Below are positions 39,201 through 52,499 of a stretch of 64,000 nucleotides of DNA, piece after piece; the stretch's first letter is position 1; the number at the start of each line of letters is the position of its first letter. Made by a program: the position numbers and the translations under genes. Source of the stretch: Labyrinthula sp. Ha (lineage: Eukaryota; Sar; Bigyra; Labyrinthulida; Labyrinthulaceae). Location: positions 248,001 to 312,000 of the forward strand of contig JAALGZ010000042.1 of the NCBI GenBank assembly GCA_015227615.1. Reading direction: 5' to 3'. The notes below the pieces were generated by a model. The model ran no database searches and was not told where the DNA came from. It saw only the letters and a list, made by a program, of their open reading frames with translations.

Positions 39201-42200
39201 TATGAAAGTTTAGAAACTGAGCTGTTGTTTCGTAGAGCTCAGAATTGGTGTAGTTGAGATTTTCCTTTCTTGGATTCAGATAATATTCCAGCCGTGAATC
39301 CTAAGCAATAGGAGTGCTTTATGGGTTTCAATACCATGTGCTCTACTTAGATGTCATTGATATGTCCAACTCGATAGTGTGATAGGTCATATTGAGTAAG
39401 GTTCAAGGAGTTAATGCAAAGTTGATTGCTGAGATTTATACTATCATGAGTGAAGAAATTTTCATTTTATTATAAAGAAGTTAATATGTTCAGAGCCTTT
39501 TTATTTATAGTTGTATTCCTGGGTCCTTTTCTGTTGGCCACATCAGCATCATTAAATTTTTGTTCAGATATAATGGGGGAGTTCTTCAAGGAGAGAGAAT
39601 ATGTCACATTATTTACGACCAATGGAGTATTGCTGGTACAAGGGAGTTAAAGGTCCCTAGAGGTGGTGTTAAACTGTGTCTTTATCAAAGTCCCAGTAAT
39701 TGAGGCATTTTTCAATGGTCTTCAATTTTCAGAATATCTTTGCTGCTTTTATATCTCCAGTTGCTCCTAGATCTACAAGAGACTCTAAATATTCAGTTTT
39801 AAATCTGCATGAACATTCTTTTTGAGATTTTATTTCATTTACACCTATGTTTATTTTTACTGGTGTAAACCTAGTAGTGACTTCTTCAAAGGGTGTTTGT
39901 TCTTCGTTTTCTTGCGTTACAGAATCATAAGAGTCAGATTTATCTTAGTCAGTGTGCATTTTGTGGACTTCGGTAACCATTAAGTAACGGTTTCTGAGTT
40001 TATGTCCCCCAGAACTATACCACATCATCTGCTTTCCTTTATAGGACAGTTCATCCTGCTACGTCCCTATCCATCACAGATGAACCAGATGTCATTCTTC
40101 TTTTAATCCTGCTTTTAATCAGTGTTGACATCCGTTTTTTTTAATTCTAATACAAATTTATTTGAAGTTGAAGATTTTACAACGTAAATTTAGACTACGT
40201 TCGATAGTTTCACAAAAGGATCTTACTACTTGAATAGATTCCGATGGACACAATACTTTCTTAACTTTAAATACTTTATCTCGGATATTAAATTGGGATC
40301 CTTTAATAGTTTCTCTGCCTTCTGTACCACCGTGAACTTGTAGTCTGCAAAACTTCTGTTAAATTTTGAGGTGTACCTATTTAATTCCCTAAACTGAGCA
40401 TTAGCAAGTATTGTATGGCTTGAAATTGGAGCCATCTCGTTGCATTTTTCATAGTGTTGACCAGTTTTATTGAAACCGTCATAAAGGTTTAGTTTTTTTC
40501 AATATCATAAACTAGAGTAACAGATATAGTTCTTATGAGTGTGTGAAGTATTGGTCGTTTTCAAGTTCTATGAGGAATATTTGCTTCTATAACTTCTTCT
40601 TATCAGCGAGAATCTGAATGAGGCATTGTTTATAATGACTCAACGTTCTTTGAAAAGATTATTTCATGAGAAAGATAGGATATTCATCTTTATTTTTAAT
40701 ATAAGTAACAATAATATTTTTTATGTTATATCTTTGGATTGGTTCATAAATACCTAACTCCCACTGCATATGTTTCTTTCTGCTTAATTAATGACGGAAA
40801 ATTTGGACTATACTTCAAACATTGATCAAGCTCATTTTGTCCAAGATAAGACAAGAAAGGGGGGGCTTCCAAGCCTATAAAAATGACTCGAAAAGAACAT
40901 AGCTTCGATGGCTCCTTAGATAAATTGTCTTCGTTTTTCTGATTTTGGTTTGTTTATTTAGTAACTCAATAAGTTCGCTATATCATTTGCTATGAATATA
41001 TGGTTTTGGAGCGTTTGATAACAGACCTTTTTCAATTTATCTTAGTTTTATCGAACAAGGAGAAAGAGATACAAGGTGAGGAGCTATGTTCACAAGGATG
41101 CAAAATAAAAAAAAAGCAATACACATATAAGTATCCTAAGTGCGCCCAGTGTCGATAATCATAGGGGTCTATTTGGTGATACCTTGAAAAACAATATTCT
41201 AAAAGGTTTTAAAAGTAAGTGGCTAGTATATGTGGCTACAAATAATATCTTATTTTGATTCACCATGAACTTACTTTGCATTTACATTTAGCAATCTAAG
41301 ACTTTTTATTACAGTTTATATCTGAAACAAAAATGTATGAAGTGTCACCATGGTTAATAATGGTATGTTGACATATTCATCTTTAGGTTGTACCTAGTAT
41401 CTATATCATCTCCATAAATGAAGTATCCTTCATTTAGAGCTTCTTTGGTTAAAGGCTCTAGAATAGATACAACTTGATCACTTTGATACCTTATCTAAAA
41501 CTTCAAATAAAGTAATAACCTCTATAGTACTAAATTAATTTCTTTGCATCATCATCTATTTCCCTGAACCAGTTCTTCCCTGTGATGTGATAGAAATTTG
41601 TTTAAGTGTAACTGGCGATAATACAGAGAAAACATCGGTGGCCGATTGGTTTCTAAGCTTTTGCCATTACATTAGCTTCATCGCAGAATAATCAAATACA
41701 TAGTTTTAAAATAACACTCTTTCGGGTTTCTTCTATTTCCCACTGATCTCTTAGGGCCTTCTTCTTCAGGTTATTCTGTGGGAGAGCTTTGAATCTATTA
41801 ATCAAAAGACGGTCCTTGAAATAAATGCATACTTTGGTACTCTCTCTACCATTTTTTGGTAATACTATGCTCCCACACGTCTTCACCATTCTTGTTTTAA
41901 ATTAATTTTTCAACCATGTGAATGTTGAGCTTCTTTCAATCACTTTCAAGCGTATTTTCTCTATATAATGAATAGTTTCTAATGCTAGTTATCCTTTCTT
42001 CATATCAAATGATGAGAACATGTACCTATCCTCCTTAAAACTAAGAAAATTACTTTAATGAGAGTTTCTTCTTGAACTCCTTTGCAGTCTCCTCATAACT
42101 GTAACTTCCAGACAATGCCACATTATTCAGGTGTGGCTTCACTACAAGAACTATCTTCAATTCGCTTTGTATCATATACATAGGACCATGTTCCACAAAT

Positions 42201-43053
42201 CAGCTGCATGGTTGACTGAAGCTTACAAGAAGTTTTACTTAGGTCCAGCTCCGTAGAAAAAATCCTTTACTATGTTGAAACCATCATGTTTGTCCTCGCT
42301 TTTCCAATATCTAAGAGGAAGTAGGTTGGCATATATCAGAAATTAGTACCAGTCTCTGCTACAAATTATCTTACTACTGTAAAATCTGTCCCGTTGTCTG
42401 TTAGTAAAATTCTACTATTGAACCAAAAATTTCTTCGTAATGCACCAAAATTGTTGCAAAACAACCGAAATTGTCTTTTTCTTAAGCAGGAAAGGCATTG
42501 ATGATATTTCCAGTTAAATGATAGTAATAATGTGCGAGGATTTCTCATCAAAACTTTCAGCCTCCCTGTAATGTGTATACGAATATTTCAGTATTATTAA
42601 GTTGATACTGTTTTCTTCTTCTTACCAATTATGTTTCGTCTTAGTCCCATCATTAACAAACAACTACACAGTGATAGTTTAGTCGTTATTAGTTCTTAGG
42701 CTTATTACATTAATTTCGTAACACACACTTCCTAAAAAAAGTCACATTTCACTTTGTAAATCTATTTATTCAGATTATATATGGGATCTCATCAACAACT
42801 GAAATAAAACGCAAATATAAAGATACGTTCCGCAAAATCTGGGCCATATGCAACCAGAAGGCATTATGTAGAATACAAAAACTTGAATATAAATGCAAAA
42901 TTCTTTGTCAGTATAAATTGCACCTTTCCAAACTGTTTGTCTATCATGTTTGTTTTCTTGGAGTTATTGCATGCAGTAATAACTAAGCGCAAGAATACCC
43001 AAAATTCGAATCATATGATACTTGTCTTCAAGGCTTCGGGGCCAAATTAAGAA
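36206..43053. other. Gene-poor stretch between sulfotransferase copy 1 and TAM41
   Basis: No intact gene recognised. Minus-strand traces of a retroelement lie at about 41690-42560 (listed). Around 39700-39930 (minus) a protein-like frame exists without a family match. The 36700-36790 region has short direct repeats of 'ATTGTCCATGC'. Confidence 0.4.
41690..42551 (-). mobile_element. Retroelement remnant with integrase-like motif
   Basis: The minus-strand frame 42551-42366 contains 'NSRILLTDNGTDFTVV', resembling the second catalytic block of retroelement integrases (TDNGteF). A second minus frame, 41889-41692, reads 'IVLPKNGRESTKVCIYF' and may be polymerase-related, but that is weak. No terminal repeats were found. 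It is a fossil with many breaks; the family (copia or Ty3) is undecided. Confidence 0.35.
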
Positions 43054-43953
43054 ATGAATAAGATATTGCTGGAAGATCTAATACAAAACACTCTTCCTTT
43101 AAAAAACACCACTTGGATTGGGTTTGGATATGGTTCATCAATATTTAAACAATCAAACACAGAAACGGATCAGAAAATGATTGACTTCATAGTAGCAGTT
43201 CCAAACACGTTGGATTTTCACAAAGAAAATCTGCAACAAAATAAAAACCATTATTCTGGATTAAAATATTTAGGTCCTAGCTTAATAGCAAAAATTCAAT
43301 CTTCCTCTGCGAAGATTTATTTCAATCCTTTAATTAAGCCTTCATATAAACCTCAAACCTTTATTAAATATGGCATAACGGATGTAGATTCTCTGCTTGA
43401 CGATTTAATTGACTGGAGATCATTTTACTTGGCAGGAAGATTACAAAAACCTGTTAAAATCTTAGGATCAAGAAAAAATAATTTAGTTCATGAAGCTTTA
43501 GATAAGAATCTTTTGTCCGCTCTTTCTCTAAGTTTTCTTCTTGAACAGAATAATGTTACGGAAGAACAGTTGTATAGAAGAATCTGTGGATTAAGTTACG
43601 TAGGAGATATAAGAATGAAATTTGCAGAAGATCAAAATAAAGTAAAAAATATAGTTGAAAATAATTTTGAGCATTTTCATAAGTTATACATTCCTCGTAT
43701 TAGATACTTAGAACTATGTGGAATAATCAAACGGGAAAACAATTTTTTTTCTAAAGAGCTCCCACAGAAACTCTGGGATAATTTACCTCAAAGCTTTCAG
43801 CAGGATCAACACACTGCTCAACTTGAAACGCGGCTCCGAAGCTTGAATAGGAAATTTAGTGCACAGCAAACACTAAAGGGTTTTTTTACAAGTGGGTTAT
43901 CGAAATCTTTCACATATGGGGTTAGAAAGGTCTCAAGGAGATTCAAGCTTTGA
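43054..43953 (+). CDS. TAM41: Mitochondrial CDP-diacylglycerol synthase / translocator assembly protein Tam41
   Basis: Intact single-exon frame of 299 aa, ATG to TGA. Tam41/Mmp37 is a matrix-side inner-membrane enzyme that makes CDP-diacylglycerol from phosphatidic acid and CTP for cardiolipin synthesis. Diagnostic blocks in order: the nucleotidyltransferase signature 'GFGYGSSIFKQ' (residues 23-33) with 'MIDFIVAVPN' (42-51), 'HYSGLKYLGPSLIAKIQ' (66-82), 'AKIYFNPLI' (86-94), 'IKYGITDVDSLLDDLIDW' (104-121), 'LAGRLQKPVKIL' (126-137), 'GLSYVGDIRM' (about 179-188), and the C-terminal 'TLKGFFTSGLSKSFTYGVRK', all typical of the family. An N-terminal targeting presequence is not obvious, so the product is near the short end of the family range. 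Gln is coded only by CAA/CAG. The last 11 bp overlap the end of the convergent sulfotransferase copy 2. Confidence 0.96.
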   Translation: MNKILLEDLIQNTLPLKNTTWIGFGYGSSIFKQSNTETDQKMIDFIVAVPNTLDFHKENLQQNKNHYSGLKYLGPSLIAKIQSSSAKIYFNPLIKPSYKPQTFIKYGITDVDSLLDDLIDWRSFYLAGRLQKPVKILGSRKNNLVHEALDKNLLSALSLSFLLEQNNVTEEQLYRRICGLSYVGDIRMKFAEDQNKVKNIVENNFEHFHKLYIPRIRYLELCGIIKRENNFFSKELPQKLWDNLPQSFQQDQHTAQLETRLRSLNRKFSAQQTLKGFFTSGLSKSFTYGVRKVSRRFKL

Positions 43954-46083
43954 AAATATTCCAGGAAGAAAGATTTAGCTTGGTTTTTCTCTCAAGTGCT
44001 TGATTATATGGCAAGAATAATTCGTTGAGTTGTCTTCTAAGCGATGAAGATATTGAAGTATCTGAATCTGGAGCTTGATTGTATTTTTCATTAACTAAAG
44101 TTGTGAAATTAATTGATGAAGAATCTAGAGTGAGATGATCAAAAGTTGTCTGTAAAACCTAAATACTAAGCATAAAAAATAAAGTACATTTTTTGTGTCT
44201 TGAAAAAAATCTTCGCTTTTGAGAACAAGAATATCCTGTTGGGGAAAAAATCTCAACCACCTCTCCAAGTGAATAACATATAGTAATTCCCAGATACTAT
44301 TTTTATAACTGTGCTTCAACGAAATTCTTCCATTCTCAAATAATCTAAGCTTTTGAAATTGTATTAAATCATTTTCTATGGCTTCTTCCAAACTAATTTC
44401 ATTTTTAGTGAACGGAAACTCTTTTTTCTTTTTTCGTATCTTCATGTTAGATATGAGACTTTCAACTGGGTCCCGGACTAAATAAATTACTTTTATTCTA
44501 TTCTTGCACATGGTTTTTAATAATAATGGTGCTTCTACGTTTGTGGCTAGATTTACAGAACTTTCTCCTGTTAGATGAAAACTAGGATCAAAAATATTCT
44601 CATCTCGTATAAATTCCTTTATAAAAGCTTCATTATAGCCTTTTCTTGATATAGATTCAGCATTTTGAAAATAAAATAATTCCCCAATCTGCTCTCTTTC
44701 TATATTAAGCTTGATGGGTACGATTTGCTTGTGGTTACTTAAGTACTTATACATAGTAGTAGACCCTCCCATTCTCGCTCCAATGATAAGAAAACTTGCA
44801 ATACATTCCTTTCTATGCTCCATAATGTTTAAATCCACTTGTTTCATCTCGTATGATTGTTTCAAACAACCTCCAATCCTGCTGCACAAAGTGTTTTTCT
44901 TTCTAGAGCCAGTCAAGTCAGTTATGGTAACTGTTTCTCCAGGTTTAGGTGAGGTTTTATCCCAGCAGATAACTCTTTTTGAACACTCAAAAACTTGTTT
45001 ATCAGGTTTTATTTTATCTAATCTTGCAAAAAATAATTCCTTCGCAAAATTATATAGTTCAACATCAAGATAATTAAGTTCAAAAAGTACTTCTTTTGCT
45101 TTTTGTGAATACTTTGTTAGATCCTTCTCATATTTGTTATAATTAAATGCAGAATGATAGCTTAAAATTTCAAGACCAAGTTCTGGTTCAAATAGATCAA
45201 GTGATTCTTCAGCATATTCAAGAATAGAAAACCAGTCTAATCTCTGTAAAATTTCTTTTGCAAACTGCAGCTTTTCCTCATCTGAGCTCTTGTCATCGAT
45301 TAAACCAGAAGTTAAGAACTTCAGGTGTAAATTTTGGTTATGTAAAAAGCATTTTTTTCTTTCTTTTATATCGAAACTAGCAAACTCCTCAAAGGAGAAT
45401 GAAATATTTCTCATTTTGTTGGCAATCGGACTCTTTGCATCACATTTAAAGTGATCATCATTATTCGTTCTTCCTGTAACTGTATAAAATGAAGATAAAC
45501 TTCTCATTATAGGGTCTCTTAAACTAAAAATCCACTGTCTGCATACTGCATCTTTATAACCTTTACACTTCTCTATTGCATTAAAAACTTCCTTCTTTGT
45601 TGGGATCTTCCTTTTTAAATCCAGACAATTCTTAACGGCCAATATTTTCCACAAGTTTCTATGTCCATTAAATACAGTGTATCTATGCTTTCTTGACCTT
45701 TGAAGTGACGAAATATATTTATATTTAGCATGAAGAGGATGATTTTCATCAAAAGTTGATCCAAGCGTTCTACCACCTGCTTTGCGTACCTAGAAGTTAA
45801 TGTAAGTAAGAAATGTACGTGAGGAAATAGGAGTTGAACATTCAACGCGTCTTTACAGGTTTTGGGATGAGTTCTTGGCGTTGGGTGTAAGCTATTTAAA
45901 GATGAATTTCCAGTGTGCGATGCCGTTCCTTTGATTTCATGATTTGAAAAAAGGAAAGAACGAAAATTCGAGTTCAAGGAGATTGTCATGAGAAGAAGAA
46001 CCAACAAGAAGATAGCTGAATAAATAACTTTAAATGAAAAATGTACAAGTACTTTTAGTAACTGAGGAACTTTCTTTTTTCAT
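43943..46083 (-). CDS. Type II membrane protein with two tandem sulfotransferase domains (copy 2)
   Basis: Paralogue of the gene at 33944, on the opposite strand. Exons are 46083-46053, 46015-45819, 45789-44188 and 44158-43943. Introns are 37, 29 and 29 nt at the same three positions. It codes for 681 aa ending in TGA. The signal anchor begins after MKKESSSVTK ('TIFLLVLLLMTISL'). Domain 1 has 'HVRKAGGRTLGSTF', 'FNGHRNLWKIL' and 'WIFSLRDPIMRSLSSFY', ending 'YLDVELYNFAKELFFARL'. Domain 2 has 'FLIIGARMGGSTTMY' (the basic residue of the 5'-PAPS loop, K in copy 1, is M here), 'LTGESSVNL' and 'KVIYLVRDPVESLISNM'. The proteins are roughly 75-80% alike. The K-to-M change in the second PAPS loop could weaken domain 2. 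The stop codon lies inside the 3' end of TAM41, so the two transcripts must overlap. Confidence 0.85.
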
Positions 46084-49000
46084 TATTTTCTTTCCCCAAG
46101 CTATTTTGGGAATAGTATTATAATATAATAGGTTTTGCGTTTGTCTATCTTCTTTTGGTTCCCGCCATACAGTCGATTAATTGATTCAGTAACAACACAA
46201 GTCTATTGTATTTTACCGGTAAGTAATATATTCTTGCTAGATATATTTAAGCTTATTCAAAAATCTATTATTGGGATTGTTATGGTATTACAATAGTATT
46301 TTTTGATTGGCGTGTTCTGTCCCTGGATTATTACGCTATATATATAAATATATATACTTGTATGAACAGTAAGATAAAGTTCGTTTAAATGTGTAAAGAT
46401 TCTGAAAAATAGAAAAAAATACAAAAGATAGCTTTTTATCTTATTAAACAAATAACGAGTTAGGACAAGCGATAAAAAAAAGTTATGAACCTATATTACT
46501 CAAGTACTTATCCCACTAAGGTGAACATAGTCCCCATAGTATGTCGAAGTATGAAACGAGAATACTCTTTTCGTGGAGAAACTATAAATGGAGTAACAGG
46601 AGAAGGTTAGCCATTCAGAACACCTTTTTCAGTTTTTTCTCCATGGAAGCGCCTATACATATTTGGTGCAGATGCTTTAGCTTCTCTTCTGTCTATGTCG
46701 AGACCATAAGTACTAGAACCAAACTTATTTATTGTGGAAGAAGCTTTTATGTAATCAACTTTTCTTGAGGTACCCAAAAATTAAAACTTTACCACCTCCT
46801 TCATGACTAGTATAATTCAAAGAAACATGGAGAGTCAGAGCATCTACAGTAACTTTGGAACTCATCATCACGCGTAGAGGTAACTTTCATTTACCATTCT
46901 TCTTATTGCTGTTCAATTTACACTGAACTACTGCAGGACATCAGCCCAATTCATGTTGCTTAAGGCAAGCTGCGTTAGATACTAAGACTTTAGAAATCAA
47001 TGACATTTTTCCTCTAAAAAGTTTTGCAAAGATGGGCTCACCCAAAAAAATGATGGTGTAATATTATGACTGTTGCGTTGTCCTATATTATACTATTCTA
47101 TGAACTCATTGTTGCCAAGCATTAATATTGTAACACAAATAACTAGAACCCGTTACTCATCAAAGTGTTCATTATTTCTGTTGGGAACCGACTTTCCAAT
47201 TGCAAGAACATAACATACCCTGAGCAGTGAATTTTGCAGATATGCAAATTTCATTGTTCTTGAATATGCTGCTACAGGATACAAGAACTCTCTTTTTTCT
47301 TTGCTAATTGATCTTGGCATACAAGGGTTTAGATATTTCTTTTCAGTTTAATATTTTAAATTTGCACGATGTTGCGGATCAATCATTTCTTTGGCTTCTT
47401 TAGTTGCTGCATTATAACTTATTCTGTCTTTGTTTTATTCTTGTAGAGAATAGTTTTAGTAGTTTTAATTTGTATATTTTTAGCTATATATTTGGTTTTA
47501 CTTTTCATCTAGAATACAAAGTTCAGAAGCATTGCAAAAGTGTTCAAGCTAAAGTATTCGGCGCTTTTTGGCTCCAACTTTGATCATGTTTTTTCCAGAA
47601 AATGATTTGTCCAAAAATTAAATGTTTCCGGATTGCTGCGTGTTTATCTAATAAAAATATATATTGCAGTCATAAAGAGGAGAATTGAAAATAATGTTTG
47701 CAAGTTGGATAGCTCGTTTATAGTGCAGAGAAAATATTTTGAAGCGATGTTGTCCTAGAAAGTAAGTGCATGCGTAGTTTGAAGAGTGGTGCTATTTCGT
47801 CCTTTCTGCTATTATGTTAACTGAGTGAATTTATTCCAGAAAAAGAACCAATTACATCATTTCTTCACAAAACCTTTCTACTTTGATATTAATTAATTAA
47901 CTTTGTTTATCCAGTTATATTGCTTTGTTGCAGTATTTTTTATTGTTTTATTCATTCCATTCACTATTCCTACTATTACCCTGAACACTTCTTTCTTGGA
48001 CTTAGAAACCCTTTCCATTTGTTTATACAAAATGAACAAATAATCAAGAGTAGTTCTCTCTGGACAATATATCCTAGCTTAACAGGTGATTGATTATTAT
48101 TTTATATCCGCCCTAGAGTTTTTCTACTTTGCTATCTTTTTTTTCTGAACTTTTGGTATGTTTCTCTTTCAAACATATGTCAGAACTTTATTGTATGTCT
48201 TCTTTGCCATAGGAAAAACTGTAATCCCTTGTTCTTTCTTCATAAGTATCAGTAATTTAAAAATCAAAATGTTCATAATAGACAAGTATTTTTCGATCAA
48301 TAGATATTGAGTTATATTTTTGTTTTATTCACTTTCTTCAAACAAGTTACTCTTAATTAATAGAGCTTTGTTACATTATCTTTCTCTTTAATAAAGTTAG
48401 CTTAATTTTTTCTGTGAAAGTTTATTGGTATCTTAAGAAAGTTCCAAGCAAGAATAAGAAAACAACCTTCTGTAACTTAATTATCTAAAGTTTTTTTATT
48501 CTTAAAACTTTTTTCGAATTCTATGTACAATTTTCATTCCCATTCTACGTAAATTTCTGTGTTCCTATCTAGTAGTTCTATGAACTATCTCTTCATTTCC
48601 TAAGCATTCCTTTGTTATTTGAAGCTATTAACTAATGTATTATAATTACTTGCTCCAGAACCAAAATGTATGTTATTTTCTCTGTTACTCATTTTAGTTG
48701 ACCTAACAGTTATGACCATTTATAACAGTATGGCAGGCCTGCATCTTGACTGATCTCATTCGCCTCCAAGGTTTTCTCAAACGTTATCTGAGAATACTTC
48801 ATCCTTATAAGAAGTGTTGATGTACTTTCCTAGTCTTTCTTGTTGCTGTAGCGCTCATTCTTTTTTTCCATTCCAACACCCTTAGTCTTGTGGCCTTCTA
48901 TAGTGCACTCGCTGCATTGAGTATTGGTATGTTTTCTATAAATATGTCCCGTTTCTCCATAAGCTGTCAACACGTTTTCTTTATTTGTCTGCTTCTGTAC

Positions 49001-52000
49001 ATATAGTTTGGTTTCATCATAATTGCATGTTGCGCAATCATCATCCAATACTTCAATAATCTGAAAAGAAATGGATAGTTTGCTTCGAATGCTAAGTCAT
49101 TTGAATCTAGTTTCATATTAGTTACTACTTTTTTTCTTGCTTTTGAATCCCCTCCTTTTCTGACCAATTTACCTATTTTTTTCCTTCGTTGGGTTTCCCC
49201 TTTAGTGTTTCTTATCGAGCTATTGCTTGCTCAGACTTATTTTGCCTATGTACTAGGTTTTTGGTTCAACTGTATTGCCTATGACTCGGTTAAGGTGTCT
49301 TATTTGTAACGTGTATCGATCGCGAAAAGCTATTGTAGCTGATCTAAAACAGTTTTGGAGGTATCAATAAATATTAGTTTTCGAAGAATTTTGTTCAACA
49401 TCTCATTGCTTATACTATTTAATACTTTAGTTTTTAGCTCTAGTAATATACTTTCTGTCCCTTCTTTACTTTCTGTGGTGCTGGTTCTTAGATCTGGTGA
49501 TTTTTTTTGAGGTCCAACGGATTCTACTCCCTTAATATAGCGTTGACATTAATTTTCCATATGTGGTAATCTCTCTTGTTTTCAGTGTAAGCTTGTTTTC
49601 CTTTCCTTTAGCCATATTTCCTCATCGACAGGATTCTAATGTGTTAAGAGTATGTGCTCTATGTATTGTTACTCGGTATGGAGGTTGTAATCTATGTACC
49701 GATTTTTAATCCCCATATATATTTGCATCCGTGGTTGCAACAATTACTTTCAGATAGCTAACTTGGTTGCAGCTTTGTAAGAACTATATCAGTCTTTAGA
49801 TATATAATCAAAGAAAGCTAATAATTATTTTTCTCTTCATAAACAACCGTACCCATGCTCTCGTAGATAGAGATCATCCAAATGTTAAGAACAAGCTTTC
49901 TGACTATCTCGCAATCTATGTAGGTTCATAGTGCTGATTTTAATTTTATATTAGGGAAAATGCGAAAATGCAGGTTTTGTTCATCGAATATTTACCTTAA
50001 ACAGAGCTTTATCTTGAAATGTATTTGTACTGTTTCCAGAGGATGGTGTGTAAAGAGTAGTTTTTATAAATCCAGTGTCCCAGGGAGCTAGAACTACTCT
50101 GACGCCCTAGTTTGTCTATATTTTTTCAAACCCAAATGTTTTTTCAGAAACTAAAAGCACGTTTGCTGAACGTGATATGTTTGTAAATTGCAAAGCAAGG
50201 AACTTCTTATGAGTACATGCAAACATTACTAAAGGCATTTAAGAAGTCAAATATTCTGCAGAAATCATATTAAAAATAATTTCCTTGACCCGCGCGATTG
50301 GGTCTCAGGTTGATTAAGCTAGTTATTTCTTATAAAGTCACGATTTGACAGTTTACGGTACCAGATACTACTTCTGATTACTCCACTACTAGTCAAGCTA
50401 ATAATGAGAATAATTATTAAAGGTGCAGTGTTATACGAAGTGAGATTACTGGTTTTGAGATTACCGACATCCTAAAAGATAATGGTCTGGCAACGTACAA
50501 AGCCCAGAGACAAACTTCAATGAAACCAAAAAACATGAGTCTAGAAGGGTGATGAAGTGTAAGCCTAAAGGTTAAAAATCATTCTATAGCTGGAGAAAGT
50601 AATATTTAGGGCCATTTCATTCTCAATGCGAAGAGGAAATTATTATGCATTTTAATGTGGATAATCTCTCCTTATTTAGTCCAGGGGGATTTAATGGAGC
50701 TCAGTGCAAATACTTCTTTGCCTTTGCCCGATGTGGTACCCCAACACGAATATTTAGGGCGTTTGGAAGCACATTCAGAGAAATGTTTTCTAGCAGTAAA
50801 GGCCTAGCATTAAAATTTAGGTGTTATGCTTCTTCTAATAACGTTTTTGCCGAAATTCCAACGATAAAAGCTTCCATGATAGTCCCGTTGAAATCTGAAG
50901 GGCGGTATTAAGGCCAAAGTAGCAACCCAGTATAAATCAAGGAGAGGAGAATCGAGCAGAATTGTTAGCTCTGGGCTGAAGTTTTATGGAGTGATACAAT
51001 GCTCGGGCCACTTGAAAAAAAAATTAAACAGAAGAAAAAGCAAAGACTCGGAACTTTGAAGATGATTTAAGAGTATTAACTAATTCATCAGTTTAAAATG
51101 AATTGTCAACTCACTTGAACTTTAATTGACAACCAATTCACGTCAGAAACAAAAGTGAGAATTCTGAATTTTCCTGTTATATTTGGAGAAAACCAGGTAA
51201 CGCAAAGAATAACATCAATAGAGTTACGGTTTAATAAAAATTTTAAACTAATTTAACCCGTGAAAAAATATTTTTAACTTCCTAACAAAAGACCCCTCCT
51301 TTATTTATAAGATCTACTTTCTCAAAGAAACTGTTTTATTGTAAAAAAGATGAGAAAAAGATAAAAATCAAATTATTTAATGAACAAAGCATCGATTCTG
51401 AAACTCAATTCGAGATCAAATTATTCTTGAATGGTGTTTCTCAGTGCGTCAAGTAAAAGTAATTTTAATATTCTCAACCTGTTCTTCTCGTATACATATC
51501 TCAAACATATATAAAAGTACACTATTGTTAAATCTTTATTGCTAACCGTAAGTACTAGGAGCTAATCTACAAATTCGGGCACTAGAGAAGTAGTTCCATG
51601 TGCTATTACTTTGAAGAAAATTCAAGATGAACTTTTAATTATATAGTGTATGGAACTCCTACAGTGCATTGGAACATCTGAATTCTGGCAGTTTTATAAT
51701 TTCTAAATATGTACATTAAGAGAAACGTGTCTGGATATCTCTATGCTAATTACCAAATGAATCATCAGAAATTCTGAAATCAAGAAAGTGTTCATTAAAT
51801 TTTGTCTAGTAAATGCCTAGACCGTCTAGAAACCCATAACTCGTAGGGCTTAGGTTTACTATATGAAACATTTTCGCATTGTAAGTACTATACACCCCTA
51901 GACTCGTCATCTACTTCTGTTGTTTAAATATCGATGTTAGCATTTGAAACAAACAGCTTAAACACGTTCGCCATGAAGAATTAAACCACATTTTTTTTTC

Positions 52001-52499
52001 ATGTAACTGTACCATTTTGTGTGCAATAGGCGCACATGTTCAAGAAAACCTACCATGGTACGCCACATTGGCAACCAAATCTGCAAAGTGGCAAAACTAG
52101 GACATTCAGAACTACAATTTGCCATTTCAGCTCAAAATGCAAAGTTTTTCATGTATTGAAATCTGAAATGTGTGAGAATCTCATGACAAATTTCTGATAC
52201 TTTGGGGAGAAGTTGGAGGTTACGCCGTATAGAAACATGAGGACTGAGCTATGGAATGCATGTCACATGTGTATAACCTAAATTTCTTCTATCTTTCTAC
52301 TTTTAACATTTTTAAGACTTAAGGACGATTATTTTAATTTCAACCTATGGCGTCTTAGTATTGAGTACGCACATTTTTTTTAATCTTCTGGTCTGATTTA
52401 CTATCCTCCCCAGTGTGAATAAGACCCACAAGTGGAAGAACTCATGGAAAGTGTTGTTTCATTTTTCTTGAAAAATACTTACAGGGTTTTGGAGTGAAA
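46084..52499. other. Gene-poor stretch left of the copia cluster
   Basis: The first 100 bp upstream of 46083 is the probable promoter of sulfotransferase copy 2 and shows only weak similarity to the 5' flank of copy 1. A gag-like trace lies near 48.8-49.5 kb (listed). An open frame at 50645-50911 (+, 88 codons) has no recognised similarity and is not called as a gene. Confidence 0.4.
48830..49540 (-). mobile_element. Possible gag remnant with zinc-knuckle-like region
   Basis: The minus-strand frames read as a helical gag-like segment near 49.5-49.35 kb ('LLELKTKVLNSISNEML'). It is followed at 49048-48830 by a Cys/His-rich stretch, 'GETGHIYRKHTNTQCSECT', that resembles a pair of worn zinc knuckles. 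No terminal repeats or pol were recognised nearby. It is a fossil with several breaks; the call is tentative. Confidence 0.33.

Noticed and set aside
39700-39930. Retropepsin-like 'SLVDLGATGDI' on the minus strand
   Set aside because: One short motif only. There is no gag or RT in the expected order nearby, and it has a Leu where the family has Thr/Ser after the Asp.
50645-50911. 88-codon open frame as a small gene
   Set aside because: No recognisable domain, no sign of start context or splicing partners, and a length expected by chance in a 64-kb AT-rich window.
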